Source of the DNA: Lichenicoccus sp964242335
Lineage (GTDB): Bacteria > Pseudomonadota > Alphaproteobacteria > Acetobacterales > Acetobacteraceae
Length of the DNA: 64,000 nt
Assembly (NCBI GenBank): GCA_964242335.1
Contig: CAXTAY010000004.1
Span: 1 to 64,000 of the forward strand
Reading direction: 5' to 3'
Part shown: positions 8,447 through 17,161 of the stretch, in pieces
Layout of the letters: each line of letters starts with the position of its first letter
Position numbering within the stretch: the stretch's first letter is position 1
The notes under the pieces: model-generated
What the model was told of the DNA's origin: nothing
Seen by the model: only the letters and a program-made list of their open reading frames with translations
The model's database searches: none
Made by a program: the position numbers and the translations under genes

Positions 8447-10723
8447 TTGGACGAAGATTTCAGGAAGGCGGCGCTCGACTATCATCGCTCGCCCACTCCG
8501 GGCAAGCTCTCCGTGGTCCCGACCAAGCGCATGGCCAGCCAGCGCGACCTGGCGCTGGCCTACTCCCCTGGCGTCGCCGCCGCCTGCGAGGAGATCCGCC
8601 GCGATCCGGCCACCGCCCGCGACTATACCGCGCGCGGCAACCTGGTAGGCGTGATCTCCAACGGCACCGCGGTGCTCGGTCTGGGCAATATCGGGCCGCT
8701 CGCCGGCAAGCCGGTGATGGAGGGCAAGGCAGTCCTGTTCAAGAAGTTCGCCGGCATCGACGTGTTCGACATCGAGGTGGACGCGCTGGATCCGGACCGC
8801 TTCATCGAGGTGGTGGCGGCGCTCGAGCCCACCTTCGGGGCGATCAACCTGGAGGACATCAAGGCGCCGGAATGCTTCCGCATCGAGGCCGAACTGCGTG
8901 CCCGCATGGGCATCCCGGTGTTCCACGACGACCAGCATGGCACCGCCATCGTCGCCGCTGCTGCGGTGCGCAACGGACTCGAGGTGCAGGGCAAGTCGCT
9001 GTCGGAGGTGAAGCTGGTCACGTCGGGCGCCGGTGCCGCGGCGATGGCCTGCGTCGACCTGCTGGTCGAGATGGGCTTGCGGGTGCAGAACGTGACCCTC
9101 ACCGACATCAAGGGCGTCGTCTATGCCGGCCGCGAGCCGGACATGCCGGCGAACATGGCCCGCTACGCCCGACACACGGATGCCCGTACCCTGCCCGACG
9201 TGCTGGACGGGGCCGACGTGTTCCTCGGCCTGTCGGCACCCGGCGTGCTCAAGCAGCACTGGCTGCCGAAGATGGCGGCGAACCCGTTCATTCTGGCGCT
9301 GGCCAACCCCGAGCCGGAGATCCTGCCCGACCTGGTGCGGGCGATACGGCCGGATGCGATCATCGCCACCGGGCGGTCGGACTATCCGAACCAGGTCAAC
9401 AACGTGCTGTGCTTTCCGTTCATCTTCCGCGGCGCGCTCGACGTCGGCGCGCGCCAGATCAACGAGGAGATGAAGCTGGCGGCCGTCGAGGCGATCGCGG
9501 CCCTGGCGCGCGCGGAGGCGAGCGAGGTGGTCGTCGCGGCCTATGGCGGCGAGGCTCCCAGCTTCGGTCCGGAGTACATCATTCCGAAACCGTTCGATCC
9601 TCGCCTGATCCTGCACGTGGCACCGGCGGTGGCGCGGGCGGCGATGAACAGCGGGGTCGCGACCCGGCCGATCCTCGATTTCGACGCCTACAAGGAGGAT
9701 CTCGAGATCTTCGTGTTCCGCTCCGGCCAGGTGATGCGGCCGATCTTCGAGGTGGCGCGCAAGGCGAACAAGCGCATCGCCTACGCGGAGGGCGAGGACG
9801 CGCGCGTGCTGCGTGCGGTGCAGACCGTGGTCGACGACCGGCTCGCGAGGCCGGTGCTGATCGGGCGGCACGCCAAGATCGCCCAGCAGATCCAGAGCCT
9901 CGGGCTGCGGCTGGTGCCGGGAAAGGACGTCGAGATCCTGGATCCCGAGCACGACAGTGCCGTATTCGACGCGCTGCTGGCTCCGTACAGCAAGCTGGTG
10001 GAGCGTCGCGGCGTCACGCCGACGCTGGCCGGGCGGCAGCTGACACGTCGCCCCACCGTGGCCGCGGCGATGCTGCTGCATGCTGGGCTGGTCGACGCCG
10101 CCCTGGTCGGCGGCCACGGCGACTGGTGGCGGCACATGCACTACTGGGCGCCGCTGATCCCGCGTCGTCCGGAGGTGACGCGGCTGTACGCGATCTCCGG
10201 CCTGATCCAGTCCAACGGCGTGCTGTTCTTCTGCGACACCCACTTCAATCTCGACCCGACCGCGGAACAGATCATGGAGCTCACCATACTGGCCGCCGAC
10301 GCCGTGCGCATGTTCGGGATCACGCCGCGCGCCGCCCTGCTGTCGCATTCCTCGTTCGGTGCCAGCAACTCGGAGTCCGCGCGCAAGATGCGACGCGCGC
10401 TGGCTCTGCTGCGCGAGCATGCGCCGCAGCTCGAGGTGGACGGCGAGATGCAGGGGGACGCCGCCTTGAGCGAGACGTTGCGCGACCGTGTCATGACCTC
10501 CAGCCGCCTGAACGGCACCGCCAACCTGCTGATCATGCCGACGCTGGATGCCGCCAACATCAGCTTCAACCTGGTCAAGGCGGCGGGCGAGGGACTGCAG
10601 ATCGGCCCGATCACGCTCGGGGTGTCGAAGCCGATCCACACCCTGGCGGGCAGCGTGACGGCACGCGCGATCGTGAACCTCACCGCGTTGGCGGCACTTC
10701 AGGCCGAACAGGCGTCGGTATGA
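8447..10723 (+). CDS. maeB: NADP-dependent malic enzyme with phosphotransacetylase-like C-terminus
   Basis: This enzyme oxidatively decarboxylates malate to pyruvate with NADP, feeding gluconeogenesis and NADPH supply. The 758-residue product has the malic N-terminal domain (about 15-145; LAYSPGVAAAC), the NAD-binding domain (about 160-395; VTSGAGAAAMAC), and a C-terminal domain related to phosphate acetyltransferase (about 430-755; YAEGEDARVLRA), typical of long MaeB proteins. TTG at 8447 is chosen because GGAG (8436-8439) lies 7 bases upstream and it yields the canonical N-terminus DEDFRKAALDYH. The frame stays open further upstream to a TTG at 8390. Monocistronic by position. Confidence 0.94.
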   Translation: MDEDFRKAALDYHRSPTPGKLSVVPTKRMASQRDLALAYSPGVAAACEEIRRDPATARDYTARGNLVGVISNGTAVLGLGNIGPLAGKPVMEGKAVLFKKFAGIDVFDIEVDALDPDRFIEVVAALEPTFGAINLEDIKAPECFRIEAELRARMGIPVFHDDQHGTAIVAAAAVRNGLEVQGKSLSEVKLVTSGAGAAAMACVDLLVEMGLRVQNVTLTDIKGVVYAGREPDMPANMARYARHTDARTLPDVLDGADVFLGLSAPGVLKQHWLPKMAANPFILALANPEPEILPDLVRAIRPDAIIATGRSDYPNQVNNVLCFPFIFRGALDVGARQINEEMKLAAVEAIAALARAEASEVVVAAYGGEAPSFGPEYIIPKPFDPRLILHVAPAVARAAMNSGVATRPILDFDAYKEDLEIFVFRSGQVMRPIFEVARKANKRIAYAEGEDARVLRAVQTVVDDRLARPVLIGRHAKIAQQIQSLGLRLVPGKDVEILDPEHDSAVFDALLAPYSKLVERRGVTPTLAGRQLTRRPTVAAAMLLHAGLVDAALVGGHGDWWRHMHYWAPLIPRRPEVTRLYAISGLIQSNGVLFFCDTHFNLDPTAEQIMELTILAADAVRMFGITPRAALLSHSSFGASNSESARKMRRALALLREHAPQLEVDGEMQGDAALSETLRDRVMTSSRLNGTANLLIMPTLDAANISFNLVKAAGEGLQIGPITLGVSKPIHTLAGSVTARAIVNLTALAALQAEQASV

Positions 10724-10832
10724 TCCGCGCTCGTTTCGATTTATGCTGCGGCATTGCCGGTGATGCCGCCGCGTGTCACCGTGCCCGCGCGCCCTCGCGT
10801 GGTTTCGCACCCCTTACTGAAGGTGAGCCCTG

Positions 10833-11711
10833 GTGATCAAACCCTTGCGCAAGGCAGTTCTTCCGGTCGCCGGCCTGGGCACGCGCTTCCTGCCGGCGAC
10901 CAAGGCGATGGCCAAGGAGATGCTTCCGGTCGTGGATCGACCACTGATCCAGTATGCGGTCGACGAGGCGCGTGCCGCCGGGATCGAGCAGTTCTGCATG
11001 ATCACCGGACGCGGCAAGACGGAGCTGGTCGAGTATTTCGACGTCGCCTTCGAGCTGGAAGCCACCCTGCGCGAGCGCGGCAAGCAGGACGGGCTCGATG
11101 CGCTGCAATCGACGAGCATGCAGCCGGGTTCGATCGTCAGCGTCCGCCAGCAGGAACCGCTCGGGCTCGGCCACGCGATCTGGTGCGCGCGCTCGTTCAT
11201 CGGCGACGATCCGTTCGCGATCCTGCTGCCGGACGACATCATCCTGAGCAAGGTGCCCTGCCTGAAGCAGCTCGCCGACGCCTATCACGAGACCGGCGGC
11301 AACGTGGTCGCGGTGTCCGAGGTGCCGCGCGAGCAGACCAACCGCTACGGCATCCTGGCGATCGGCGAGGAGAAGGGCAACCTGGTCGAGGTCACCGGCC
11401 TGGTGGAGAAGCCGAAGCCGGCGGACGCGCCGTCGAATCTCTCGATCATCGGCCGCTACGTGCTGACCGCGGACGTGATGCCGTTCCTGGCGATGCTCGA
11501 GCGCGGCGCCGGAAACGAGGTGCAGCTCACCGACGCGATGGCCAAGATGATCGGCCACGTTCCGTTCCACGGCCTGCGCTACGAGGGCAAGCGCTTCGAC
11601 TGCGGCGACAAGGTCGGCTTCCTCGAGGCGCAGATCGCCTTCGCCCTGGAGCGGCCGGATCTGGGTCCTGCGGTGCGCGAGTTCCTGAAGCATTATTGCG
11701 AGTGCCTGTGA
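10833..11711 (+). CDS. galU: UTP-glucose-1-phosphate uridylyltransferase
   Basis: Makes UDP-glucose from UTP and glucose-1-phosphate for exopolysaccharide, lipopolysaccharide and glycogen-type glycans. The 292-residue product shows the nucleotidyltransferase signature GLGTRFLPATKAMAKEMLP at residues 15-33 and the conserved VEKPKP and RFDCGDK segments. GTG start, with GAAGGTGAG just upstream. Its stop shares one base with the ATG of the next gene (TGATG), so the two are translationally coupled. Confidence 0.95.
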   Translation: MIKPLRKAVLPVAGLGTRFLPATKAMAKEMLPVVDRPLIQYAVDEARAAGIEQFCMITGRGKTELVEYFDVAFELEATLRERGKQDGLDALQSTSMQPGSIVSVRQQEPLGLGHAIWCARSFIGDDPFAILLPDDIILSKVPCLKQLADAYHETGGNVVAVSEVPREQTNRYGILAIGEEKGNLVEVTGLVEKPKPADAPSNLSIIGRYVLTADVMPFLAMLERGAGNEVQLTDAMAKMIGHVPFHGLRYEGKRFDCGDKVGFLEAQIAFALERPDLGPAVREFLKHYCECL

Positions 11712-13120
11712 TGGCCTTCCAGCACGACTTCGACCCCACCAGCCTGCGCGAGTACGACATACGCGGGATCGTCGGCAGGACGCTCGCGGCAGCCGACGCG
11801 TTCGCGGTCGGGCGCGCGTTCGGCACCATCGTCTCGCGCGGCGGCGGGAGCACGGTCGCGGTCGGCTGCGACGGCCGGCTGTCCTCGCCGGAGCTCGAGC
11901 AGTCGCTGGTCGATGGCCTGAAGGCCTCGGGGATGGAGGTCCTGCGCGTCGGATGCGGCCCGACACCGATGCTGTATTACGCGGCGACCACGCTCAAGAC
12001 CGATGGCGCGGTGATGGTCACGGGCAGCCACAACCCGGCGAACTATAACGGCTTCAAGATGATGCTGGGCCGCAAGCCGTTCTACGGCGCCCAGATCAAG
12101 GAACTCGGGCGGATCGCCGCCGCGGCCGAGGTCGTGACGGAGGCTGCAGGCTCGGATCGCCACGTCGATATAGCGCATGACTACGTCGCCCGGCTGATCG
12201 CCGACTGGGACGGCGGCGACCGCATCCTCAAGGTGGTCTGGGACAACGGCAACAGTGCCGCCGGCGATGTGCTGCAGCGGCTGGTGCAGGCGCTTCCCGG
12301 CGAGCACACGGTGCTGAACGGCGAGATCGACGGGCATTTTCCGGCCCATCATCCCGACCCGACGGTGGCCAAGAACCTCGAGCAGCTGATCGCCACGGTG
12401 CACGAGAAGCAGGCCGATCTCGGCATCGCCTTCGACGGCGACGCCGACCGCATCGGCGTGGTCGACGACAAGGGCCAGATCCTGTGGGGTGACCAGCTGC
12501 TGGTGGTGCTGGGCCGCGACGTGCTGCGCGAGCACCCCGGTGCGACCATCATCGCCGACGTCAAGGCGAGCCAGGTGCTGTTCGACGAGATCAGCCGCGC
12601 CGGCGGCAAGCCGCTGATGTGGCGCACCGGTCACTCGCTGATCAAGGCGAAGATGGCCGAGACCGGCTCCCCGCTCGCCGGCGAGATGTCCGGGCACGTG
12701 TTCTTCGCCGACAAGTGGTACGGCTTCGACGATGCGCTCTACGCCGCGGTGCGGTTGCTCGGCATCGCCGCCCGCATGGAGCAGCCGCTCTCCTCGGTGA
12801 AGGAGGCGCTGCCGCACACGGTGAGCACGCCGGAGCTGCGCTTCGACTGCGACGACACGCGCAAGTTCGGCGTGATCGAGGAGGTCGCCGCCCGGCTGAA
12901 GGCGGACGGCGCGGAAGTCTCGGCGATCGACGGCGTGCGCGTACGCACCCTCGATGGCTGGTGGCTGCTGCGCGCCTCCAACACCCAGGCGGTGCTGGTC
13001 GCGCGCGCCGAGGCGGCGGACGAGGCGGGCCTGGACCGACTGAAGGAGGCCCTGGTGCATCAGCTGGAGCGATCCGGCCTCGCGGCGCCGGATTTCTCCG
13101 GGGAGAATGCCGGGCACTGA
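11711..13120 (+). CDS. Phosphomannomutase/phosphoglucomutase
   Basis: Interconverts hexose-6-phosphate and hexose-1-phosphate. The 469-residue product has the alpha-D-phosphohexomutase pattern: REYDIRGIVG near residue 11, the phosphoserine loop TGSHNP, the metal loop DGDADR, and the sugar-binding GEMSGH. Immediately after galU it would supply glucose-1-phosphate to it. Mannose versus glucose preference cannot be decided from motifs; this family is often bifunctional. Confidence 0.92.
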   Translation: MAFQHDFDPTSLREYDIRGIVGRTLAAADAFAVGRAFGTIVSRGGGSTVAVGCDGRLSSPELEQSLVDGLKASGMEVLRVGCGPTPMLYYAATTLKTDGAVMVTGSHNPANYNGFKMMLGRKPFYGAQIKELGRIAAAAEVVTEAAGSDRHVDIAHDYVARLIADWDGGDRILKVVWDNGNSAAGDVLQRLVQALPGEHTVLNGEIDGHFPAHHPDPTVAKNLEQLIATVHEKQADLGIAFDGDADRIGVVDDKGQILWGDQLLVVLGRDVLREHPGATIIADVKASQVLFDEISRAGGKPLMWRTGHSLIKAKMAETGSPLAGEMSGHVFFADKWYGFDDALYAAVRLLGIAARMEQPLSSVKEALPHTVSTPELRFDCDDTRKFGVIEEVAARLKADGAEVSAIDGVRVRTLDGWWLLRASNTQAVLVARAEAADEAGLDRLKEALVHQLERSGLAAPDFSGENAGH

Positions 13121-14228
13121 GACCGCGTCCCTGAGCGGAGCTCCGGGCGACAAGGATCCCGGCTCCGTCGTGGTCACGCTGTGCTCGCCGGGCTTCGCGA
13201 CCAGCGCTCCCGCGCTCGTCGGCGAGGCGCTGATCCCCGATGCCGTGCGTGAGGCGTGCGTGGCCTGGCGGCAGCGCTGGTTCGGACCGCGCGACGTGGT
13301 GATCCGGGTCGCGCGCGACGTCTTCGTCGCCGCCGAGGGTCTGGTGTTCGATCGCGATGGGCAGGTCCTGCCCTACAGCGTGCGCCAGCACGAGTCGGAG
13401 ATGCTCGAACACGCGGCGGGAGCGGTGCGTCGTGCGATCGCCGGCGAGCCGGTGGTGCGGCACGAACTGCCGCTGGTGCTGGGCAAGAAGCGCGGGGCCG
13501 CCAACTACGGCCACTGGATGATCGAGATGCTGCCGATGCTGCATCTGGCGCTGTCGCGGCTGGCGGATCGCCGGATCGGCGTGCTGGTGCACGACGTGGG
13601 CGAGCCGATGCTCGGCGGGATCATGCAGCAGACGCTGCGCCGGCTCGGCATCGAGGACCGGCGGGTGCGGGTCAGCGGGCTCGAGCCGGTATTCGTGCGC
13701 GAGCTGATCATGGTCGAGGGCATGACCGAGCATGGCTCCTACATGTCGCCGCTGGTGCGCGACTGTCACGACCGCCTGGCGCACGGGATCGTCGGCCGCG
13801 GCGTCGAGCGCGTGTTCCTCGCCCGCGGCACCGGCCTGGGCCGCAACTTCCGGGACGACGCGCACATGGCACGTCTGGCCGCGGAGCGCGGCTACGTCGT
13901 GGTATCGCCGGCCGGCCTCGGACTCGAGGGGCAGATCGCGCTGATGCGCGACGCGCGGCTCGTGGCCGGTGTGATGGGTGCTGCGATGACCAACCTGGTC
14001 TATGCCCGCAGAGGATGCCGTGCCGCGGTCTTCGCGCCCGCGGGCATGCCGGACACCTTCTTCTGGTTCATCGCCAACCTGTGCGGACTTCCCTACCGGG
14101 AGATCCGCTGCGCCCAGTCCGGTGCGGGCAGCGACTGGAACCGTCCGCTCGATCTGCGCTTCCGCAGCTTCCGTCGCGTGCTGGACGCGGAGATCGCAAA
14201 GCTGTCGGGCGAAGGCGCGAGGGCTTAG
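13107..14228 (+). CDS. GT61-type (DUF563) glycosyltransferase
   Basis: The product has 373 residues and resembles family 61 glycosyltransferases: NYGHWMIEMLPML around residue 133, FLARG and a C-terminal GAAMTNLVYAR. In bacteria such proteins usually lie in capsule or exopolysaccharide loci. No signal peptide or membrane segment. The start overlaps the end of the mutase gene by 14 bases, with GGGGAG directly upstream. With galU and the mutase it forms a three-gene UDP-glucose/glycan unit. The stop is one base from that of convergent cheR. Confidence 0.8.
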   Translation: MPGTETASLSGAPGDKDPGSVVVTLCSPGFATSAPALVGEALIPDAVREACVAWRQRWFGPRDVVIRVARDVFVAAEGLVFDRDGQVLPYSVRQHESEMLEHAAGAVRRAIAGEPVVRHELPLVLGKKRGAANYGHWMIEMLPMLHLALSRLADRRIGVLVHDVGEPMLGGIMQQTLRRLGIEDRRVRVSGLEPVFVRELIMVEGMTEHGSYMSPLVRDCHDRLAHGIVGRGVERVFLARGTGLGRNFRDDAHMARLAAERGYVVVSPAGLGLEGQIALMRDARLVAGVMGAAMTNLVYARRGCRAAVFAPAGMPDTFFWFIANLCGLPYREIRCAQSGAGSDWNRPLDLRFRSFRRVLDAEIAKLSGEGARA

Positions 14229-14229
14229 T

Positions 14230-15075
14230 CTAGAGAAGTGCCAGGGCCGGCCGTCTGCTGTCGATGTCGACGTGCGGTCGGTTCGGCTCGAAGACGAAAT
14301 GCTCGCCTGGCACCGGCCTGAACGCCGTGCCCAGCCCGTTGATCGTCTCGGCACCTCCGAGATAGAGCAGACCGCCCGTGGTCAGGCGCGATGCGATCAT
14401 GTCCAGCACGCGCGCCTTGGTGGCCGCGTCGAAATAGATCAGCACGTTGCGGCAGAAGATCACGTCGAAGCGGCCGAGCGGCGAGGGATCGCAAAGGAGG
14501 TTCCACTCCTTGAACTCGGCCATGTCCCGGATCGGCTTGATCAGCCGCCAGCCATCCGCCTCCCTGGTGAAGTACTTGACCAGCATGCGCGCCGGTAGGC
14601 CGCGCTGCACCTCGAACTGGGTGTAGGAGCCCTCTCGCGCGCGCACCAGCGTCGAGCGGGCAATATCGGTGCCGAGGATCTGCACCTGGCGTCCTTTCAG
14701 CGCCGGTCCCATCTCGCTGACCAGCATCGCCAGCGAGTAGGCCTCCTGACCGGTCGAGGCGGCGGCCGACCAGATGCGCAGCGGCATGCCGGGCGCGCGC
14801 TCCGCATGCAGCCGAGGCAGCGCGCGGAGCCGCAGGTGCTCGAACGGCTTGGTGTCGCGAAAGAACAGCGTCTCGTTGGTGGTCAGGGCCTCGACCACCT
14901 CGTCCTGCAGCGTCCGGTCGGTGCGAAGCCTGGGGATGAGCGCCGCGTAGTCGCGCAGGCCGAGACGGCTGGTAAGCGACGCGAGGCGGCTCTCGACCAG
15001 GTATGCCTTCTCCGGACCGAGTGCCAGGCCAGACCGCAGCTTCACCAGGGCGGCGACTTCGGCGAAGGCGCTCAT
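14230..15075 (-). CDS. cheR: Chemoreceptor methyltransferase CheR
   Basis: Methylates glutamates of chemoreceptors with S-adenosylmethionine during adaptation. The 281-residue product has the small N-terminal helical domain, TTNETLFFRD near residue 65, the SAM-binding SAAASTGQEAYS, LGTDIA and IFCRNVLIYF. Last gene of the chemotaxis operon; its ATG overlaps the stop of cheB by 4 bases. Confidence 0.95.
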   Translation of the reverse strand: MSAFAEVAALVKLRSGLALGPEKAYLVESRLASLTSRLGLRDYAALIPRLRTDRTLQDEVVEALTTNETLFFRDTKPFEHLRLRALPRLHAERAPGMPLRIWSAAASTGQEAYSLAMLVSEMGPALKGRQVQILGTDIARSTLVRAREGSYTQFEVQRGLPARMLVKYFTREADGWRLIKPIRDMAEFKEWNLLCDPSPLGRFDVIFCRNVLIYFDAATKARVLDMIASRLTTGGLLYLGGAETINGLGTAFRPVPGEHFVFEPNRPHVDIDSRRPALALL

Positions 15076-16250
15076 GATCGTCGACCCAGCATCTGCGTGA
15101 CCTTTGCGGCAAGTTCTTCGATCGGCATGACGGCGTGGCAGAGACCCGCTCGCGCGACGGCGCCGGGCATGCCCCAGACGACGCTGCTCGCCTCGTCCTG
15201 GGCCAGGATGCAGCCGCCCGCCTGCAGCAGCGTCTGGCTGCCGCGAAGGCCGTCCTGGCCCATCCCGGTGAGGATGACCGCGAGCACCCGCCCGGCGCAG
15301 GCGACGGACGCGCTGCGCAGCATCGGATCGACGGCCGGCCGGCAGGAGTTCTCCGGAGCATCGTCGTTGAGGCGGGTGCGGAGACCCTGGTCGGTCGCCT
15401 GGATCGTCAGGTGCCGGTCACCGGGGGCGACCAGGATGTGATCGGGCAGCAGCGGCTCGTTCTCGCTCGCTTCCCGGCAGGGCCGCGCGCCGAGCCGGTC
15501 GATATGCTCGGCGAGGCTGCGTGTGAAGAGCGGCGGCATGTGCTGCGTCACGACGATCGGAACCGGCAGCGGCCGCGTCAACGCCCGGAAGAAGGAGAAC
15601 AGCGCCTGCGGACCACCCGTGGAGCTGCCGATCGCGAGCAGCAGCGGCGCTCGGCTTGGCGCCGGGCGCAGGGCGATGCTGCCGGCTGGGGCGCCCATCG
15701 GGCCGCCCACCGGGCCGCCGGTTGGGCCGCCGGTTGGGCCGCTGGTCGGGATGCCGCCCTGGCCGCAGGCGGAGGTGGCGGCGCTGCCGCAGCTCGCGGA
15801 CGGCCTCGGACCGCCGCTGCCGCCGAGGCGTCGCAGCTTCGCCTGCCCCTTGACCTTCGCCAGGATCTCGCGCGCGAAATCCTCCGTCTGCCGCGCCGCC
15901 GGCTTGGGAACGTAGTCGGCGGCCCCGGCCTGCAGGGCCTGCATCGCGATCGCGCCGCCGAGCGTCGTGAGTGCGGAGGCCATGATGACGCGTACGCTGG
16001 GATCGATCCTGAGCAGCAGCGGCAGCGCCGTCAGGCCGTCCATCACCGGCATCTCGACATCGAGCACGACGACGTCGATGCCGCCTCGCTTGAGGATCTC
16101 GGCGGCCTTCTCGCCATCCGCGGCGAGGCCCGCAACCTCGATCATCGGGTCGCTGCGCAGGATCCGCGAGATCGCCGCGCGGATGGTGAAGGAGTCGTCG
16201 CAGACCAGCACGCGGACCGGCGCGGCCGCGCGGGATTCGATCAGGGTCAT
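15072..16250 (-). CDS. cheB: Chemotaxis response regulator protein-glutamate methylesterase CheB
   Basis: Removes methyl groups from chemoreceptors when phosphorylated by CheA. The 392-residue product has a receiver domain (about 10-130; VCDDS, phospho-acceptor in VVLDVEMP) and the methylesterase domain (about 200-390; GSSTGGPQA with the nucleophilic serine, TQHMPP, GMGQDG). Between them lies an unusually glycine/proline-rich linker with near-tandem TGGP/VGGP units, encoded by repeats around 15690-15760. ATG at 16250 gives the canonical start before the receiver. It is 5 bases downstream of the response regulator gene. Confidence 0.95.
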   Translation of the reverse strand: MTLIESRAAAPVRVLVCDDSFTIRAAISRILRSDPMIEVAGLAADGEKAAEILKRGGIDVVVLDVEMPVMDGLTALPLLLRIDPSVRVIMASALTTLGGAIAMQALQAGAADYVPKPAARQTEDFAREILAKVKGQAKLRRLGGSGGPRPSASCGSAATSACGQGGIPTSGPTGGPTGGPVGGPMGAPAGSIALRPAPSRAPLLLAIGSSTGGPQALFSFFRALTRPLPVPIVVTQHMPPLFTRSLAEHIDRLGARPCREASENEPLLPDHILVAPGDRHLTIQATDQGLRTRLNDDAPENSCRPAVDPMLRSASVACAGRVLAVILTGMGQDGLRGSQTLLQAGGCILAQDEASSVVWGMPGAVARAGLCHAVMPIEELAAKVTQMLGRRS

Positions 16251-16255
16251 GACGC

Positions 16256-16669
16256 TCAATCGATCGGGTGGAGCAGACCGAGCTGCTCGAGCTTGCCGAG
16301 CAGGATCGCGTCGTCGAACGGCTTCATGATGTATTCCTGCGCGCCGGCCGCCATGGCCGAGACGATGAAGTCCGGCTCGTTCTCGGTCGTGCACAGGATC
16401 ACCGACGGTTCCTCGGCACCGAACTCCGCGCGCAGTGCGTGCAGGCACTCGATGCCGTTCATGATCGGCATGTTCCAGTCCAGCAGCACCGCGTCCGGGC
16501 GCTGCCGACGGACATGCTGCAATGCCTCTGCGCCGTCGCATGCCTCATCCACGTCGAATCCTGCCTGTTCGAGGATGCGGCGTGCGATCCTGCGCACGAC
16601 CCGGCTGTCATCGACCACCAGGATGCGTCCGGCGGCGCTCACGGGCGGCGGAGCGATCCAGGCATGCAT
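16256..16669 (-). CDS. cheY: CheY-like single-domain response regulator
   Basis: The 137-residue product is one receiver domain with a 12-residue lead-in. It has the acidic pocket VVDDS, the phospho-acceptor in LLDWNMPIMNG, the switch threonine in LCTTENE and the lysine in YIMKPF. It would carry the signal from CheA to the motor or another target. Its ATG shares one base with the stop of cheW. Confidence 0.9.
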   Translation of the reverse strand: MHAWIAPPPVSAAGRILVVDDSRVVRRIARRILEQAGFDVDEACDGAEALQHVRRQRPDAVLLDWNMPIMNGIECLHALRAEFGAEEPSVILCTTENEPDFIVSAMAAGAQEYIMKPFDDAILLGKLEQLGLLHPID

Positions 16670-17145
16670 CACGCGGCCGCCTTTTCCAGGAACAGCAGCC
16701 GGCTGATATCGAGCACGACCATCAGCCGCTCGGGCAGACGGAAGATGCCGCGGCCGAACTCGATCCATGCGGCACCGAGCGTCGGCGGCGGTGCTTCGAG
16801 CTCGTTGACGTCCAGCGTCAGCACCTCGAGCGCCTGGTCGACCAGCAGCGCGTAGCCGCCGCCTGCCTCCTCGCAGACGACCGCGATCGGCTTGCTGCCT
16901 GTCGCCGCCGGCGTCAGCGACAGGCGCCGGCGCAGGTCGATCGCGGTGACGATTCGACCGCGCAGGTTGATATTGCCGGCGATCTCCGGCGGCGACAGCG
17001 GAATGCGGGTGACGATGCTGTCGCAGATCACGTCGCGTACGGCGAGCACCGGCACGCCGCAGAGCTGCCCGTGCACCATCAGGGTCAGGAAGCCCTGTTC
17101 GCACTTCTCCGGACCGAGGATATCGGCATCGACTTGGCTTTTCAT
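16669..17145 (-). CDS. cheW: Chemotaxis coupling protein CheW
   Basis: Couples receptors to CheA. The 158-residue product has the CheW beta-barrel pattern: LMVHGQLCGVPVLAVRDV, NLRGRIVTAIDLRRRL with the conserved G-x-I-x-x-x-I-D core, and LLVDQALEVLTL. ATG at 17145 leaves 16 bases after the cheA stop. A start at 17196 would overlap cheA and is less likely. Confidence 0.9.
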   Translation of the reverse strand: MKSQVDADILGPEKCEQGFLTLMVHGQLCGVPVLAVRDVICDSIVTRIPLSPPEIAGNINLRGRIVTAIDLRRRLSLTPAATGSKPIAVVCEEAGGGYALLVDQALEVLTLDVNELEAPPPTLGAAWIEFGRGIFRLPERLMVVLDISRLLFLEKAAA

Positions 17146-17161
17146 GGTCACGGCGTCCCGG

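Noticed and set aside
8240..10810. 856-codon open frame opposite maeB
   Set aside because: It is an antisense shadow with no domain similarity; the plus-strand frame is a textbook MaeB.
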